Part shown: positions 17,485 through 25,814 of the stretch, one piece after another
Layout of the letters: each line of letters begins with the position of its first letter
How positions within the stretch are numbered: position 1 is the stretch's first letter
Source: UBA5951 sp009936885
GTDB lineage: Bacteria; Pseudomonadota; Alphaproteobacteria; Puniceispirillales; Puniceispirillaceae
NCBI GenBank assembly: GCA_937996625.1
Contig: CALKVA010000018.1
Coordinates: 1-25,815, forward strand
Direction of reading: 5' to 3'
Length of the DNA stretch: 25,815 bases
Made by a program: the position numbers and the translations under genes
Notes under the pieces: generated by a model
What the model was told of the DNA's origin: nothing
What the model saw: the letters and a program-made list of their open reading frames with translations, nothing else
Databases searched by the model: none

Positions 17485-17492
17485 TAGCTCAA

Positions 17493-18464
17493 ATGCCCAT
17501 AAGGGTTCCAGATAATTTACCAGCTTTAGATGACTTGGAAGCAGAAGGCGTTGATTTGATAGCATCAGGTCAAGCCACCAAGCAGGATATCCGCCCTTTA
17601 AGATTGCTTATGCTGAATTTGATGCCAACAAAAAAAGCGACAGAAATTCAGTTCGCAAGATTGTTCGGCTGCTCGCCTTTGCAAGTTGAACTTATCTTAA
17701 TGACAACAGAGAGTTATACCCCTCGCAATACAGAACCAGCCTATCTAAGACGGTTTTATAGGCGTTTAAGTGATGTTGAGGATGAGTATTTTGATGCACT
17801 TATCGTAACAGGCGCACCCATTGAGACAAAACCATTTGAAGAGGTGAGTTACTGGAATGAGCTGGTAGATATTCTGAAATGGTCAAAAACCCATTGCTTC
17901 AGGCGTCTTGGTATTTGTTGGGGGGCGCAGGCGCTTTTATACCATTTTCATAATCTTCCTAAATACCAGATGGATACTAAATTCTTTGGCATTTACAATC
18001 ATTCAATAGTGTCAGATTCTGGAATATCTGATTCTGGCAGGTCCCATTCTGGTAGATCTTATTCTGGTCGTTTGATGCATGGATTTACAACAACATTTCC
18101 AATGCCGGTATCACGTTTTACGATGAACAAAAAACAGGATATTCTAGACCGAGGCCTAGATATACTGGCAGAGAGTGATGAGATAGGAGTTGGCATGGTT
18201 CGTGATAAATCAACCGGAGATTTGTTTGTTCTAAATCATCTGGAATATGATGCCGAAACTCTAAAAGCAGAATATGTTCGCGATAAACAAGATGGCCTTG
18301 ATACACCGATCCCTAAAAACTATTTTCCAGAAGATAAACCAGAATTAGCGCCACAAAATCATTGGCGACCATTTGCCTATTTATTATGTGCAAACTGGCT
18401 AAATGATTTATATCAAGATACTATGTTTGACTTAACACAACTTCAAGATGATAAACACTTATAG
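17493..18464 (+). CDS. metA: Homoserine O-acyltransferase, MetA family, predicted acetyl-CoA type
   Basis: A 323-residue MetA-family enzyme that acylates homoserine in the first committed step of methionine synthesis. Catalytic Cys142 lies in GICWGAQA, and His249/Glu251 in LNHLEYDAETL. Residue 111, in TGAPIETKPFEEV, is Glu; in this family Glu111 goes with acetyl-CoA use and Gly111 (E. coli) with succinyl-CoA, so the older name succinyltransferase probably misstates the reaction. The odd point is residues 174-193, where four copies of a five-residue unit, S-(D/H/Y)-S-G-(I/R), sit between YNHSIV and LMHGF; this puts the His/Glu pair 14 positions later than in E. coli. ATG 17493 follows AAGGGG at about 9 bases. 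Confidence 0.92.
   Translation: MPIRVPDNLPALDDLEAEGVDLIASGQATKQDIRPLRLLMLNLMPTKKATEIQFARLFGCSPLQVELILMTTESYTPRNTEPAYLRRFYRRLSDVEDEYFDALIVTGAPIETKPFEEVSYWNELVDILKWSKTHCFRRLGICWGAQALLYHFHNLPKYQMDTKFFGIYNHSIVSDSGISDSGRSHSGRSYSGRLMHGFTTTFPMPVSRFTMNKKQDILDRGLDILAESDEIGVGMVRDKSTGDLFVLNHLEYDAETLKAEYVRDKQDGLDTPIPKNYFPEDKPELAPQNHWRPFAYLLCANWLNDLYQDTMFDLTQLQDDKHL
18012..18071 (+). repeat. In-frame tandem repeat, four imperfect 15-bp units within metA
   Basis: Four consecutive 15-bp units share TCT-(G/C/T)AT-TCT-GG(N) and differ mainly at the second and fifth codons: 18012-18026, 18027-18041, 18042-18056 and 18057-18071. They encode SDSGI, SDSGR, SHSGR and SYSGR. Synonymous and non-synonymous differences between units show the expansion is not brand new. 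Confidence 0.92.
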
Positions 18465-18516
18465 AAGCGTAGATTTTTTTGGGCATATTGGCGTTCGATC
18501 AGCTCTTTCTAAACCT

Positions 18517-19590
18517 TTATTCAAAATAGGTAATGTGACCCATTTTTCGGTCTATCTTTGGGTCTGCCTTGCCATAGTCATGCACATAACTATTAGTATT
18601 CGAATATCCGCTTTGTAGTTCAGATACCGACTGACCAAGAATATTTTTCATATGCCATTTTCTACTGGTTTTTACCTCACCAAACGGAAGACCAGAGACA
18701 CTTCGAACTAATTGATGAAATTGGCTGGTTTTGCATCCCTCTATTGTCCAATGATAAGAGTTATGAGGTCTTGGCGCAATTTCATTAAAAATAAGTTTGT
18801 TGTCCTCTGTTAAAAATAATTCCATCGCCAGCAGGCCAACAACATCAAGATGGTGTGCCATTATCTCAACGTAATGACATCCTGCATCTATTACACTTTG
18901 TGGCAGAATTGCAGGTGCAGAAGAGTGAAGAAGTATACCATTTTCATGATGGTTGAGGGTCGGAGGGAAAATCTCGGTCTGACCGTTCATGTTTCTGGCA
19001 ATTAGGAAACTAATTTCTTTTTTGAAATTAACAAAGGATTCTAAAATCGCAAGGTCGGTGTTGAGTTTCTGCCAAAGCTGTTCTGGGCTATCATCGCTTT
19101 TGGTGCGGATTTGACCTTTTCCATCATATCCCAATTTTGCAGTTTTAAGGATAGCATTTTCATTAGATGTATTTAGGGTAAGAGTATTCAAGGCATCCGA
19201 TAAATCAGATACAGAGCTTATTTTCCAATAGGGCGCTGTTGGTATACCAAGTAATTTGGCTGTTTCTTTCTCAATTAATCTATTTTGAGCGGTCGCGAGC
19301 GCTTTTACCCCTGGGCTTTTTAGAATATGGTCAGGTGCGATTCCAAGAGCGCTTATAGGAACATTCTCAAACTCACATGTTACAGCATCCACAATAGCGT
19401 AAAAATTATTCAGCGCGTTCTGGTCGCTATATTCAGCCTCAGTTAATGTATTACATATCTCACCTGCGGGGGAGTTATTTGCATCCGGCGCAAACACGTG
19501 GCAAGAAATACCATAATCTGCAGCCGCCTGAATGGTCATCCTGCCTAACTGGCCGCTACCAAGAATGCCAAGTGTAAAATCTGCCATCAT
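18517..19590 (-). CDS. purK: N5-carboxyaminoimidazole ribonucleotide synthetase
   Basis: A 357-residue ATP-grasp enzyme that carboxylates AIR to N5-CAIR with ATP and bicarbonate in purine synthesis. The start has ILGSGQLGRMTIQAA (residues 9-23), the central ATP-binding loop GYDGKGQ, and the metal/phosphate residues in LLAMELFLTEDNKLIFNEIAPRPHNSYH. The C-terminus closes with KIDRKMGHITYFE, so it is complete. Its ATG overlaps the purE stop by 4 bases (ATGA), giving a translationally coupled purE-purK operon. It converges on metA with a 52-base gap and no strong terminator. Confidence 0.96.
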   Translation of the reverse strand: MMADFTLGILGSGQLGRMTIQAAADYGISCHVFAPDANNSPAGEICNTLTEAEYSDQNALNNFYAIVDAVTCEFENVPISALGIAPDHILKSPGVKALATAQNRLIEKETAKLLGIPTAPYWKISSVSDLSDALNTLTLNTSNENAILKTAKLGYDGKGQIRTKSDDSPEQLWQKLNTDLAILESFVNFKKEISFLIARNMNGQTEIFPPTLNHHENGILLHSSAPAILPQSVIDAGCHYVEIMAHHLDVVGLLAMELFLTEDNKLIFNEIAPRPHNSYHWTIEGCKTSQFHQLVRSVSGLPFGEVKTSRKWHMKNILGQSVSELQSGYSNTNSYVHDYGKADPKIDRKMGHITYFE

Positions 19591-20078
19591 TTACTCGGAT
19601 ATAAAGCAACTTTATCACTTTGCTGTAGGCGCCAGCTCGCAAGTGTATCTCGTATGGATTTATACTCAAGCGAGAGAATTTCGGCTGCAAATAGAGCCGC
19701 ATTTTTTGCCCCAGCATTGCCAATTGCAAATGTGGCTACTGGAACGCCGGCAGGCATCTGAACAATTGATAACAGAGAATCCATTCCGCTCAGCGCTTTG
19801 GTTTCAACAGGAACGCCTAACACTGGTATATGTGTATAAGCTGCAACCATTCCTGGAAGATGCGCTGCCCCTCCTGCACCTGCTATAATAACTTTTATGC
19901 CATTCGATGAGGCTGATTTTGCAAATTCAGCCATTCTATCTGGTGTGCGGTGTGCAGAAATAATTTTAGTTTCATGAGCTATGCCAAGCTCTTCTAACAA
20001 AGAAGACGCCTCTAACATAACCGACCAATCTGACTGGCTCCCCATGATAATCGAGATTTCCGGTGTGTCTTTATTCAT
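19587..20078 (-). CDS. purE: N5-carboxyaminoimidazole ribonucleotide mutase
   Basis: A 163-residue class I PurE that converts N5-CAIR to CAIR. The substrate loop GSQSDW is at residues 13-18, and SAHRTPDRM at 41-49 carries the catalytic His. GAGGAAHLPGMVAAYTHIPVLGVP and the LSGMDSLLSIVQMPAGVPVATFAI stretch (here in part) complete the family pattern. First gene of the purEK operon, coupled to purK by a 4-base overlap. Confidence 0.97.
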   Translation of the reverse strand: MNKDTPEISIIMGSQSDWSVMLEASSLLEELGIAHETKIISAHRTPDRMAEFAKSASSNGIKVIIAGAGGAAHLPGMVAAYTHIPVLGVPVETKALSGMDSLLSIVQMPAGVPVATFAIGNAGAKNAALFAAEILSLEYKSIRDTLASWRLQQSDKVALYPSK

Positions 20079-20174
20079 AATTATTACTCGCTAAACGGAA
20101 ATGTACTAATATCTAAAAAAGAGCTAATACAAACCTTAACCTCAATTCCCGATTAATTCACCCAGATAATTCAT

Positions 20175-20381
20175 TTAGGCTATTATATCAGGCACGATTA
20201 ACGCCTTTAATTTAATTATCTCGTCTCTTAATCCCAATTTTCTTTTTTTTAATCGTTGCAATTGAAGCTGGTCGAACACCTGATTTTTAACCATTGAATC
20301 AATCACATCATCCAAATCGCGATGTTCTGATAAAAGATCTTCCAATTTTTTGCGTATATAATCAGCTTGTATGTCTTGCAT
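20175..20381 (-). CDS. Small YdcH/DUF465 family protein
   Basis: A 68-residue charged, helical protein. LSEHRDLDDVIDSM, then QLQRLKKRKLGLRDEIIKLK is the usual DUF465 (YdcH) pattern, which folds as a short antiparallel coiled coil. No biochemical role is established for the family. It lies 110 bases after the trcR gene on the same strand and 96 bases before purE. Confidence 0.85.
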   Translation of the reverse strand: MQDIQADYIRKKLEDLLSEHRDLDDVIDSMVKNQVFDQLQLQRLKKRKLGLRDEIIKLKALIVPDIIA

Positions 20382-20491
20382 TGCTTTTCAGCTTTTTCTG
20401 CATAAGGTCTATAACGCAGTGTAATATAATGTTTTTTGATTTTTTAAAAAGCGTCTTAGGTATGTGTCGCGCTATTGCATAGCTAATTCCC

Positions 20492-21058
20492 CTATGGGAT
20501 TTCAGATAACCTTTCGACTTGTTCTTCGCTTGCTTTTGGCTTTCCACCCGCTTTTTCAATAGCTGCATTTAAATCAGACTGCGTGCAAAGTCCAAGCATT
20601 GCAGGATGCTTTGCTGTAATATTGGTTATGTTCCAATGTGTGCGTTCTCTGATTTTCTTTATGGTTTCTTTTGTAGTTCCAATAAGTTTTCCAATTTGAG
20701 CATCAGATATCTCTGGGTGATGTTTTACAACCCATGCAATTGCATCTGGTTTATCTCCGCGCCTTGCTACAGGAACATATCGAGGACCTTTGGTACGAGA
20801 GGTTGGTTGCGGCAGATTAGACTGGCTTTGAACTAGTTTTTCGGTTGCATTCTGCTCACATCTGCTGATTTCATCTTTGCTGAGTTGCCCGTTTACTACG
20901 GGGTCATAGCCTTGGATACCAATGGCAACTTCACCATCTGCAATTGCTTGAACCTCCAGAACGTGAAGGTCACAAAAATCACCAATCTGTTCAAAGCTTA
21001 AACCAGTATTGTCTATAAGCCAAACAGCTGTTGCTTTGGGCATGAGCAATTGTGTCAT
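20492..21058 (-). CDS. trcR: TrcR-like cell-cycle transcriptional regulator (DUF1013)
   Basis: A 188-residue protein of the DUF1013 family, largely confined to Alphaproteobacteria and named TrcR in recent annotation. The N-terminal MPKATAVWLIDNTGLSFEQI and the following FCDLHVLEVQAIADGEVA form the first conserved block, GYDPVVNGQLSKDEI the second, and KGPRYVPVARRGDKPDAIAW the third. Residues 117-143 (ISDAQIGKLIGTTKETIKKI and on) look like a helix-turn-helix. The start MTQLLMPKA agrees with homologues. It is upstream of the small YdcH gene on the same strand. Target genes are not shown by the sequence. Confidence 0.9.
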   Translation of the reverse strand: MTQLLMPKATAVWLIDNTGLSFEQIGDFCDLHVLEVQAIADGEVAIGIQGYDPVVNGQLSKDEISRCEQNATEKLVQSQSNLPQPTSRTKGPRYVPVARRGDKPDAIAWVVKHHPEISDAQIGKLIGTTKETIKKIRERTHWNITNITAKHPAMLGLCTQSDLNAAIEKAGGKPKASEEQVERLSEIP

Positions 21059-21438
21059 TAAAATTTCTTTCTATATCCAAGTTGATAATTTGAGTTTAAC
21101 CCTATTTGACAAAAAATAGCGTATTCTCAGACTTATATAGAGATGATTACTATTTTTTTAAAGTTTCTGTTTTATAGCTACCACATCGCATAGCTTTTTT
21201 TAAGCGCAAAGCGGTTATTTATAAATAGATAAACAAGATATATTCTAATATTACGCATCCTATTATAGCAGAGGTCTTAAAGGAAAAATAGATGCCAATT
21301 TTTATCATTGGCGCGATTCTGGGAATTCGGTAGGTACTTTGCAGAACATTTTGCCAAAAAAAGAAGCTGGCCTAAATATCACAGCCTCGATCTATTATAT
21401 TGATAGCGGCTGGACTGCGTAACAGCATATTAGTGTTT
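21059..21438. other. Gene-poor 380-base interval
   Basis: The trcR promoter region and the 3' side of ygfZ meet here. On the plus strand TTGACA is seen at 21106-21111 but without a well-spaced -10 box. A 57-codon open frame without a usual start codon (21249-21422) is described separately. No RNA gene, terminator with clear T-tract, or repeat is recognised in the rest. Confidence 0.6.
21249..21422 (+). pseudogene. Possible gene relic with SDR-like C-terminus
   Basis: A plus-strand frame directly after a TAA runs 57 codons to TAA 21420-21422 with no ATG or GTG. Its last residues, ITASIYYIDSGWTA, resemble the end of short-chain dehydrogenases (ITG-x-x-x-x-VDGGW-T-A). The upstream part, with GLKGKIDANFYHWRDSG, does not look like an SDR. 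It could be a decayed remnant or chance. Confidence 0.25.
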
Positions 21439-22368
21439 TTATGAGGACGTATCGTCAAAAACATCACTCTCATACCAGCTAGGTAGCTCTAATTTAACGG
21501 GTTGCGTGTTTGAGACAAATTCAATCTGGTTACTAATATTGGTTTTGAGCGCATCTAATCTCAGCATTGCTAGTGCTAAATAGCGTCCATCGTCTAACGT
21601 AACAGAACTATGACACAAGCCAACCTCTCTATCATCCTGAAAGATAGGTGTGTCTTTATGAAGCGGCGCTGCGGAAGAAACTGGAACAAGCATCTTTTTA
21701 ACCAGCCCACGATATTTTGTTCTTGCCGTTACTTCCTGTCCGATATAACAGCCTTTCTGGAAGTCTACAGCTTGGAATAAATCTAGGCTGGCCTCAAGCA
21801 TAAGAGTGCGGTTAGGGGTTAAGTCAATCTCGCCGGATGGAACCATATTAGCGATACGAAGTGACTCCCACCTTGCTAAATTAACCTCTTTCCAACTCTG
21901 GTTTTGTACATTTATATTAGTTTCTTTGCCGATAATATGTAATCCAAGTTCAGGCCGTCTGGAATCTTCAAATACCAAATGATTGTCATTCAAATCATCT
22001 TTGATCTGAGTTATTTGTGTTGCTAAGAAGGCACTGCCATCTTGATGATAAAGGTGAGCAGAATGCCAGTTTTCTATTATATCAATAGTGATTGCCTTGC
22101 GGAGCCGATACATCGCAATGCGTTTTTTCAGGTCGATAATTTGAGTGCTGGCTACTTCAATCCAATAACAATCAGAACGCACCCGATAGATAAGCATGTC
22201 GTGAAGAATGCGCCCTTGTGGAGAAAGAAGACACGACATCTGCATTTTCCCAGCAGGTAGCAACCCTAATTCTGCAGTTAAAATATCATTCAGAAATGTA
22301 TCAGTTTCGTCTCCTGATACCTCAAGCGCACCTCGGCCATGTTTATAAGAATGGAGAATTATTGACAT
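21439..22368 (-). CDS. ygfZ: YgfZ/GcvT-like folate-binding iron-sulfur maturation protein
   Basis: A 309-residue protein of the YgfZ/IBA57 family, which resembles the glycine cleavage T protein but lacks that activity. The signature KGCYIGQE is at residues 205-212 with the conserved Cys207. The N-terminal part (GALEVSGDETDTFLNDILT) and SPQGRILHDMLIYR match the folate-binding fold. The family helps to make or repair [4Fe-4S] proteins. It stands alone on the minus strand, between the gene-poor gap and an MFS gene 99 bases upstream. Confidence 0.92.
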   Translation of the reverse strand: MSIILHSYKHGRGALEVSGDETDTFLNDILTAELGLLPAGKMQMSCLLSPQGRILHDMLIYRVRSDCYWIEVASTQIIDLKKRIAMYRLRKAITIDIIENWHSAHLYHQDGSAFLATQITQIKDDLNDNHLVFEDSRRPELGLHIIGKETNINVQNQSWKEVNLARWESLRIANMVPSGEIDLTPNRTLMLEASLDLFQAVDFQKGCYIGQEVTARTKYRGLVKKMLVPVSSAAPLHKDTPIFQDDREVGLCHSSVTLDDGRYLALAMLRLDALKTNISNQIEFVSNTQPVKLELPSWYESDVFDDTSS

Positions 22369-22467
22369 GCATAAATAGGTTCAAATATCGATTTTGCGTT
22401 AGGCGTTCTTATCATTTTTCTAACCTTATGTGAATATAATCAATAAAGTAGATTTATCTTAATATTA

Positions 22468-23727
22468 TTATTCATGTGCCAATACATTAAAATTCACAAT
22501 AGCGGCTATAACGGGGTACGCGCTGATAATTATAAGTACCAGCATTAGCCCTGTTAATCCAAACTCTTTATCAATCATCACGCCGAGTAAAATAGGCGAA
22601 ATAGCGCTTGATGCGACTGTGACTGGCTGTGTTGCGGCTCTTATTTCACCAAGCCATTTTGTTCCATATTTTTCCGCAAGTAATGCATTGGTGTTACTGG
22701 TTATCATGCCTGATGCAAGCCCAAAAAATGAAAAGAACAGAATGAGTGCTAAGCTTGCGTGACCAAGCCAAAGGCATATTAATCCTATTAGCAATGCAGA
22801 ATGCCCGATAAAACTCGATTTTCGAGCAGATACCCAATCTATCAAAAAGCCTGATAAAAATGCCCCGATAATTGCAGTTAATGCATAAAAAGCATAATAT
22901 TTAGACCAATGAAATAGAGTCACTAATTTCGCATCTGCAAGGAAAATCTGATGAAATAATATGCCTGTTATCGTAAATGACGGCGCCGCAATTAGGGGCA
23001 GTATAACTACCCAAAATTCTGCATTTTTTAGCAAATCTTTACGTTTAAATTCCTTGGTTTCATTACTAATATTTTGGGGAGCTTTTGGGGTATTATTAGA
23101 CCCGCTAAGGCTCTTTTCTTGAAAAGTGGTTTTTTGTGTCAGACGTGACAAAAACGGAGTTATAGAAAGAAGGAATATAACAACAATAATAAGCCAAACT
23201 TGCCGCCAGCCTATCCCTGCTATCATCAAAACAATTATGGGAGGACCAATAGATTCGGCTATGTTTATTCCTATTCCGGTAATGGCTAATGCGCGTCCTC
23301 TAGAGCCTTTGTAACGTCTGGCTATGGCCACGCTATAGACATGTGTCATCATTCCTTGCCCCAATAATCGAAGCAAATAAATACCGCCAATAAGCGTCAG
23401 AACGCCTGATATGAAGGAGAAAAACAGGGCCGAAATGGCCAGAGCAATTATTGTGATAAGGCTTAATCGAAAAACAGTTAATTTATCTGCTAATTTGCCG
23501 AGCCAGAATAATGTTACCGCGCTAACCATCGTAGCAATCGCATAATAACCGCCAAATTCACCATGACTCAAAGATAATTCAGTTCGGATTTCAAGCGAGA
23601 ATAATGAAATAAAGAATGTCTGACCAATCGAAGACCAGAATGACATCAAGGCTCCGTAGGTCAAAAATCGCCATTCTAGCTTTAATAATTCAGCAGTGGG
23701 TATTTGTGCAGCGCTGCGTTCCGGCAT
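22468..23727 (-). CDS. Major facilitator superfamily transporter
   Basis: A 419-residue protein with about 12 hydrophobic helices split by a charged central loop near residues 200-230 (RLTQKTTFQEKSL and following), the normal MFS plan. The loop between helices 2 and 3, WLGKLADKLTVFRLSL, is the MFS motif A. RYKGSRGRALAITGIGINIAE is the second conserved loop. No substrate is indicated: residues typical of sugar, drug or anion families are not decisive. It is divergent from the DUF3833 lipoprotein gene, with 75 bases between them. Confidence 0.88.
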   Translation of the reverse strand: MPERSAAQIPTAELLKLEWRFLTYGALMSFWSSIGQTFFISLFSLEIRTELSLSHGEFGGYYAIATMVSAVTLFWLGKLADKLTVFRLSLITIIALAISALFFSFISGVLTLIGGIYLLRLLGQGMMTHVYSVAIARRYKGSRGRALAITGIGINIAESIGPPIIVLMIAGIGWRQVWLIIVVIFLLSITPFLSRLTQKTTFQEKSLSGSNNTPKAPQNISNETKEFKRKDLLKNAEFWVVILPLIAAPSFTITGILFHQIFLADAKLVTLFHWSKYYAFYALTAIIGAFLSGFLIDWVSARKSSFIGHSALLIGLICLWLGHASLALILFFSFFGLASGMITSNTNALLAEKYGTKWLGEIRAATQPVTVASSAISPILLGVMIDKEFGLTGLMLVLIIISAYPVIAAIVNFNVLAHE

Positions 23728-23802
23728 CTGAAATTAGTTCTCTTGAAATCCGAAGTGCAGATTTGCTTCGTACAATAGGTTTAAAGTATATTTGAGGATA
23801 TC

Positions 23803-24423
23803 ATGAGACGACTATCAGCCTGTTTTTCTTTTCTGTCACTTATTTTTTTTGTAAGTTTTCTTTCAGCTTGCTCACAGCAAAAATTAACAGATTTTGACAA
23901 GACCCAGCCTAAATTCTCGTTAATAGATTTTTTTGAAGGTGATAGTCTTGCCTACGGTATTTTCGAAGATAGGTTTGGCACCCTACAACGCCGGTTCAAG
24001 GTCAATATTTCAGGTCAGAAAACACAGGAAGAAATAGCAGGCAAAAGCATTAGTAAAATAATATTAACAGAAGATTTTCTATATGAGGATGGTGAGAAGC
24101 AGCAACGAATATGGACTATCAGCAAAGAGGTCTTGGATGATGGCATTGAATATTATAGGGGAAGTGCAGGCGATGTTATCGGTACCGCAGAAGGGGGTGC
24201 TTCAGGGAGTGCATTTTTCTGGCAATATGATGTAGATCTAAACATTTCTCAGAATAATCTTCGCGTGAAATTTAGTGATTGGATTTATCAGATGGACGAT
24301 TATATCGCCATCAACAAAGCAACGGTTAGTAAGTTTGGAATTGAAATTGGGGTTGTAACAATTGTATTTGTAAGAGGGACTCCTGCAAGCCTAATAGGGC
24401 CATTTAATTTATCTGAATGGTAA
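23803..24423 (+). CDS. DUF3833 family lipoprotein
   Basis: A 206-residue protein with a lipoprotein signal peptide: MRRLSACFSFLSLIFFVSFLSAC, the lipobox LSAC putting the lipidated Cys at 23. The mature part follows the DUF3833 pattern: a Phe-rich lead with FFEGDSLAYGIFEDRFGTLQRRFKV, then EDFLYEDGEKQQRIWTI, DGIEYYRGSAGDVIGTAEGGASGSAFFWQYDV, and a C-terminal part. Written here as separate stretches, these are the two-sheet positions usual for the family. Function is unknown. GAGGA lies 7 bases before ATG 23803. Confidence 0.88.
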   Translation: MRRLSACFSFLSLIFFVSFLSACSQQKLTDFDKTQPKFSLIDFFEGDSLAYGIFEDRFGTLQRRFKVNISGQKTQEEIAGKSISKIILTEDFLYEDGEKQQRIWTISKEVLDDGIEYYRGSAGDVIGTAEGGASGSAFFWQYDVDLNISQNNLRVKFSDWIYQMDDYIAINKATVSKFGIEIGVVTIVFVRGTPASLIGPFNLSEW

Positions 24424-24478
24424 CCAGATGGAAAAAACTTGCGGGTGGAATTTAGGACAGAAACCAGAGCTGTTTTTT

Positions 24479-24847
24479 TTAAACAGCGTCTACATCACGC
24501 GTTTGCCAATATTCCTCGCCATAATCATGTAATATTTCACTGCCTACTTTTATGTTGCTCATGGCCTTGAAAACCACAAACCGATTATCGTTTTGATCAA
24601 TCTCCCATTCGCAATTACCAGGGGTTCCATGATTAAAAAGCATGCCTGCTCCCATCATTACCAAATAGTCTGTGCTGCAATCAGGGCTGGTAAAAAGATA
24701 ATCATTTAGTCTGTTATCGTCTTTTAAATCGTCATCATCAATGACGATATATGCGCATCTTTCAATGATTTCACCTTTTTTAATATCCATTTTTGCAAAA
24801 ACACCAAGTCCGTGCTTGCTGGAATCTTTGATCTGAAATTTTTGCAT
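24479..24847 (-). CDS. Small stand-alone SET-domain protein
   Basis: A 122-residue protein that is little more than a SET core: SSKHGLGVFAKMDIKKGEII at the start, the SAM/Lys channel motif FNHGTPGNCEW (Asn72, His73) and the C-terminal HDYGEEYW with Tyr109. These are the residues that bind S-adenosylmethionine and place the target lysine in SET methyltransferases. Pre- and post-SET zinc sites are absent, as in many bacterial single-domain members. The target is not known; a ribosomal or other protein lysine is a guess. It converges on the lipoprotein gene and is transcribed after tRNA-Thr, with no sign of an operon partner. Confidence 0.85.
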   Translation of the reverse strand: MQKFQIKDSSKHGLGVFAKMDIKKGEIIERCAYIVIDDDDLKDDNRLNDYLFTSPDCSTDYLVMMGAGMLFNHGTPGNCEWEIDQNDNRFVVFKAMSNIKVGSEILHDYGEEYWQTRDVDAV

Positions 24848-24880
24848 AATGAATCAGCGCGAGTTTGCTTCTTTAATAGA

Positions 24881-24956
24881 TGGTGCTGCTGAATGGATTT
24901 GAACCATCGACCTCACCCTTACCAAGGGTGTGCTCTACCTACTGAGCTACAGCAGC
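24881..24956 (-). tRNA. tRNA-Thr, anticodon GGT
   Basis: A 76-nt cloverleaf on the minus strand with encoded CCA. Acceptor GCTGCTG pairs with CAGCAGC. The D arm is GCTC/GAGC, anticodon loop TTGGTAA (GGT, reading ACC/ACT), anticodon stem CACCC/GGGTG, and T arm ATGG-TTCAAAT-CCAT. It lies 33 bases upstream of the SET gene, in the same direction. Confidence 0.97.
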
Positions 24957-25037
24957 GTTGAGGCGATTTTTACCTGAATGAAAGTGGGTTTGCAAGTTAC
25001 TTTGAATATAACCAGCTGGTTCTGAAAATAGTTTTTT

Positions 25038-25814
25038 TTACGATAATAGCTTAAAACGTAATTTCACAAGCCATCTCATCTTGGGTCCAAATAGTTTTTT
25101 GGAGTAGAAACTGCCTGCTGCATATTTAATGGCTTCCCCATAGGAGGGGTATGGGAAATTTAATTTTGCCAATGTGCTTAATTTTAATTTTTGTGTGATG
25201 GCGAATGTACAGGTTTGTATTAACTCTCCTGCATGAGGCGCAAAAATTGTTGCGCCGATAAGACGACCATTTTTTTTGGCAATAAGGCGAACCAGCCCAA
25301 GTACATTTCCGTCTGTTGCAGACCTGTCATTTGTCTCAAAATTCTGATTAAGGCAAATAATATTATGTTTTCCAAATTTTTGCTCAGCGGCATATTTGGA
25401 ATAGCCTACATGTGATAGTTCTGGCTCAACGTAAATCGTATAAGGAATATTATTGGGATTTATTCTTGCGGGCACTTTTAGAAGTATATTTTGAATAGCA
25501 ATAGATGCATGCGCGGATGCCATATTTGTGTGCCTGTTTTTCGTTGCAACATCACCAATAGCATAAATGCGCTTATTATCTGTTCTCAGATGCTGATTTG
25601 TTTTTATCAGACCGTTTTGTGTTGTAATACCTGCATTCTCAAATTCGAGATTGGGTGTTGCTAGCATCCTGCCAGTTGCAATTAGAAGATGGGTTCCATT
25701 AATTACGTGCTGGTTTGTATGAACATTTATTCTATCCCCTTTTGCAGTGAGTTTGTCTGGGACATTCTGCTCGTAAAGTGCCACCCCCTCCATCTTAAGA
25801 AGCTGGCAAATAGA
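25038..25814 (-). CDS. FAD-dependent pyridine nucleotide-disulfide oxidoreductase, MerA-like, C-terminal part (cut by window edge)
   Basis: The frame is open to the right edge, so the ATG at 25793 is internal and the 5' half, which holds the redox Cys pair, is missing. Present are LLIATGR, the second FAD motif YAIGDV, the dimer-interface start IYVEPELSHVGYSKYAA, and a C-terminal FPYPSYGEAIKYAAG. Glutathione reductases have His-Pro-Thr in the last block; here it is Tyr-Pro-Ser, as in MerA-like branches. The substrate is unknown: mercury, a disulfide, or another compound are all possible. The last 20 residues are basic and hydrophobic. Downstream is tRNA-Thr in the same direction. Confidence 0.85.
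   Translation of the reverse strand, partial: SICQLLKMEGVALYEQNVPDKLTAKGDRINVHTNQHVINGTHLLIATGRMLATPNLEFENAGITTQNGLIKTNQHLRTDNKRIYAIGDVATKNRHTNMASAHASIAIQNILLKVPARINPNNIPYTIYVEPELSHVGYSKYAAEQKFGKHNIICLNQNFETNDRSATDGNVLGLVRLIAKKNGRLIGATIFAPHAGELIQTCTFAITQKLKLSTLAKLNFPYPSYGEAIKYAAGSFYSKKLFGPKMRWLVKLRFKLLS

Noticed and set aside
20362..20568. 68-residue minus-strand open frame between trcR and the YdcH gene
   Set aside because: It overlaps both genes in another frame; Lys-rich composition follows from AT-rich sequence, and no ribosome binding site is evident.
21106..21130. TTGACA as a -35 box for a plus-strand transcript
   Set aside because: The nearest TATATA-like box is about 22 bases away, too far for a standard promoter.
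24469..24487. GCTGTTT-N5-AAACAGC hairpin near the end of the SET gene
   Set aside because: No T-tract follows on either strand, and the arms flank a T-run, so a terminator call is not supported.
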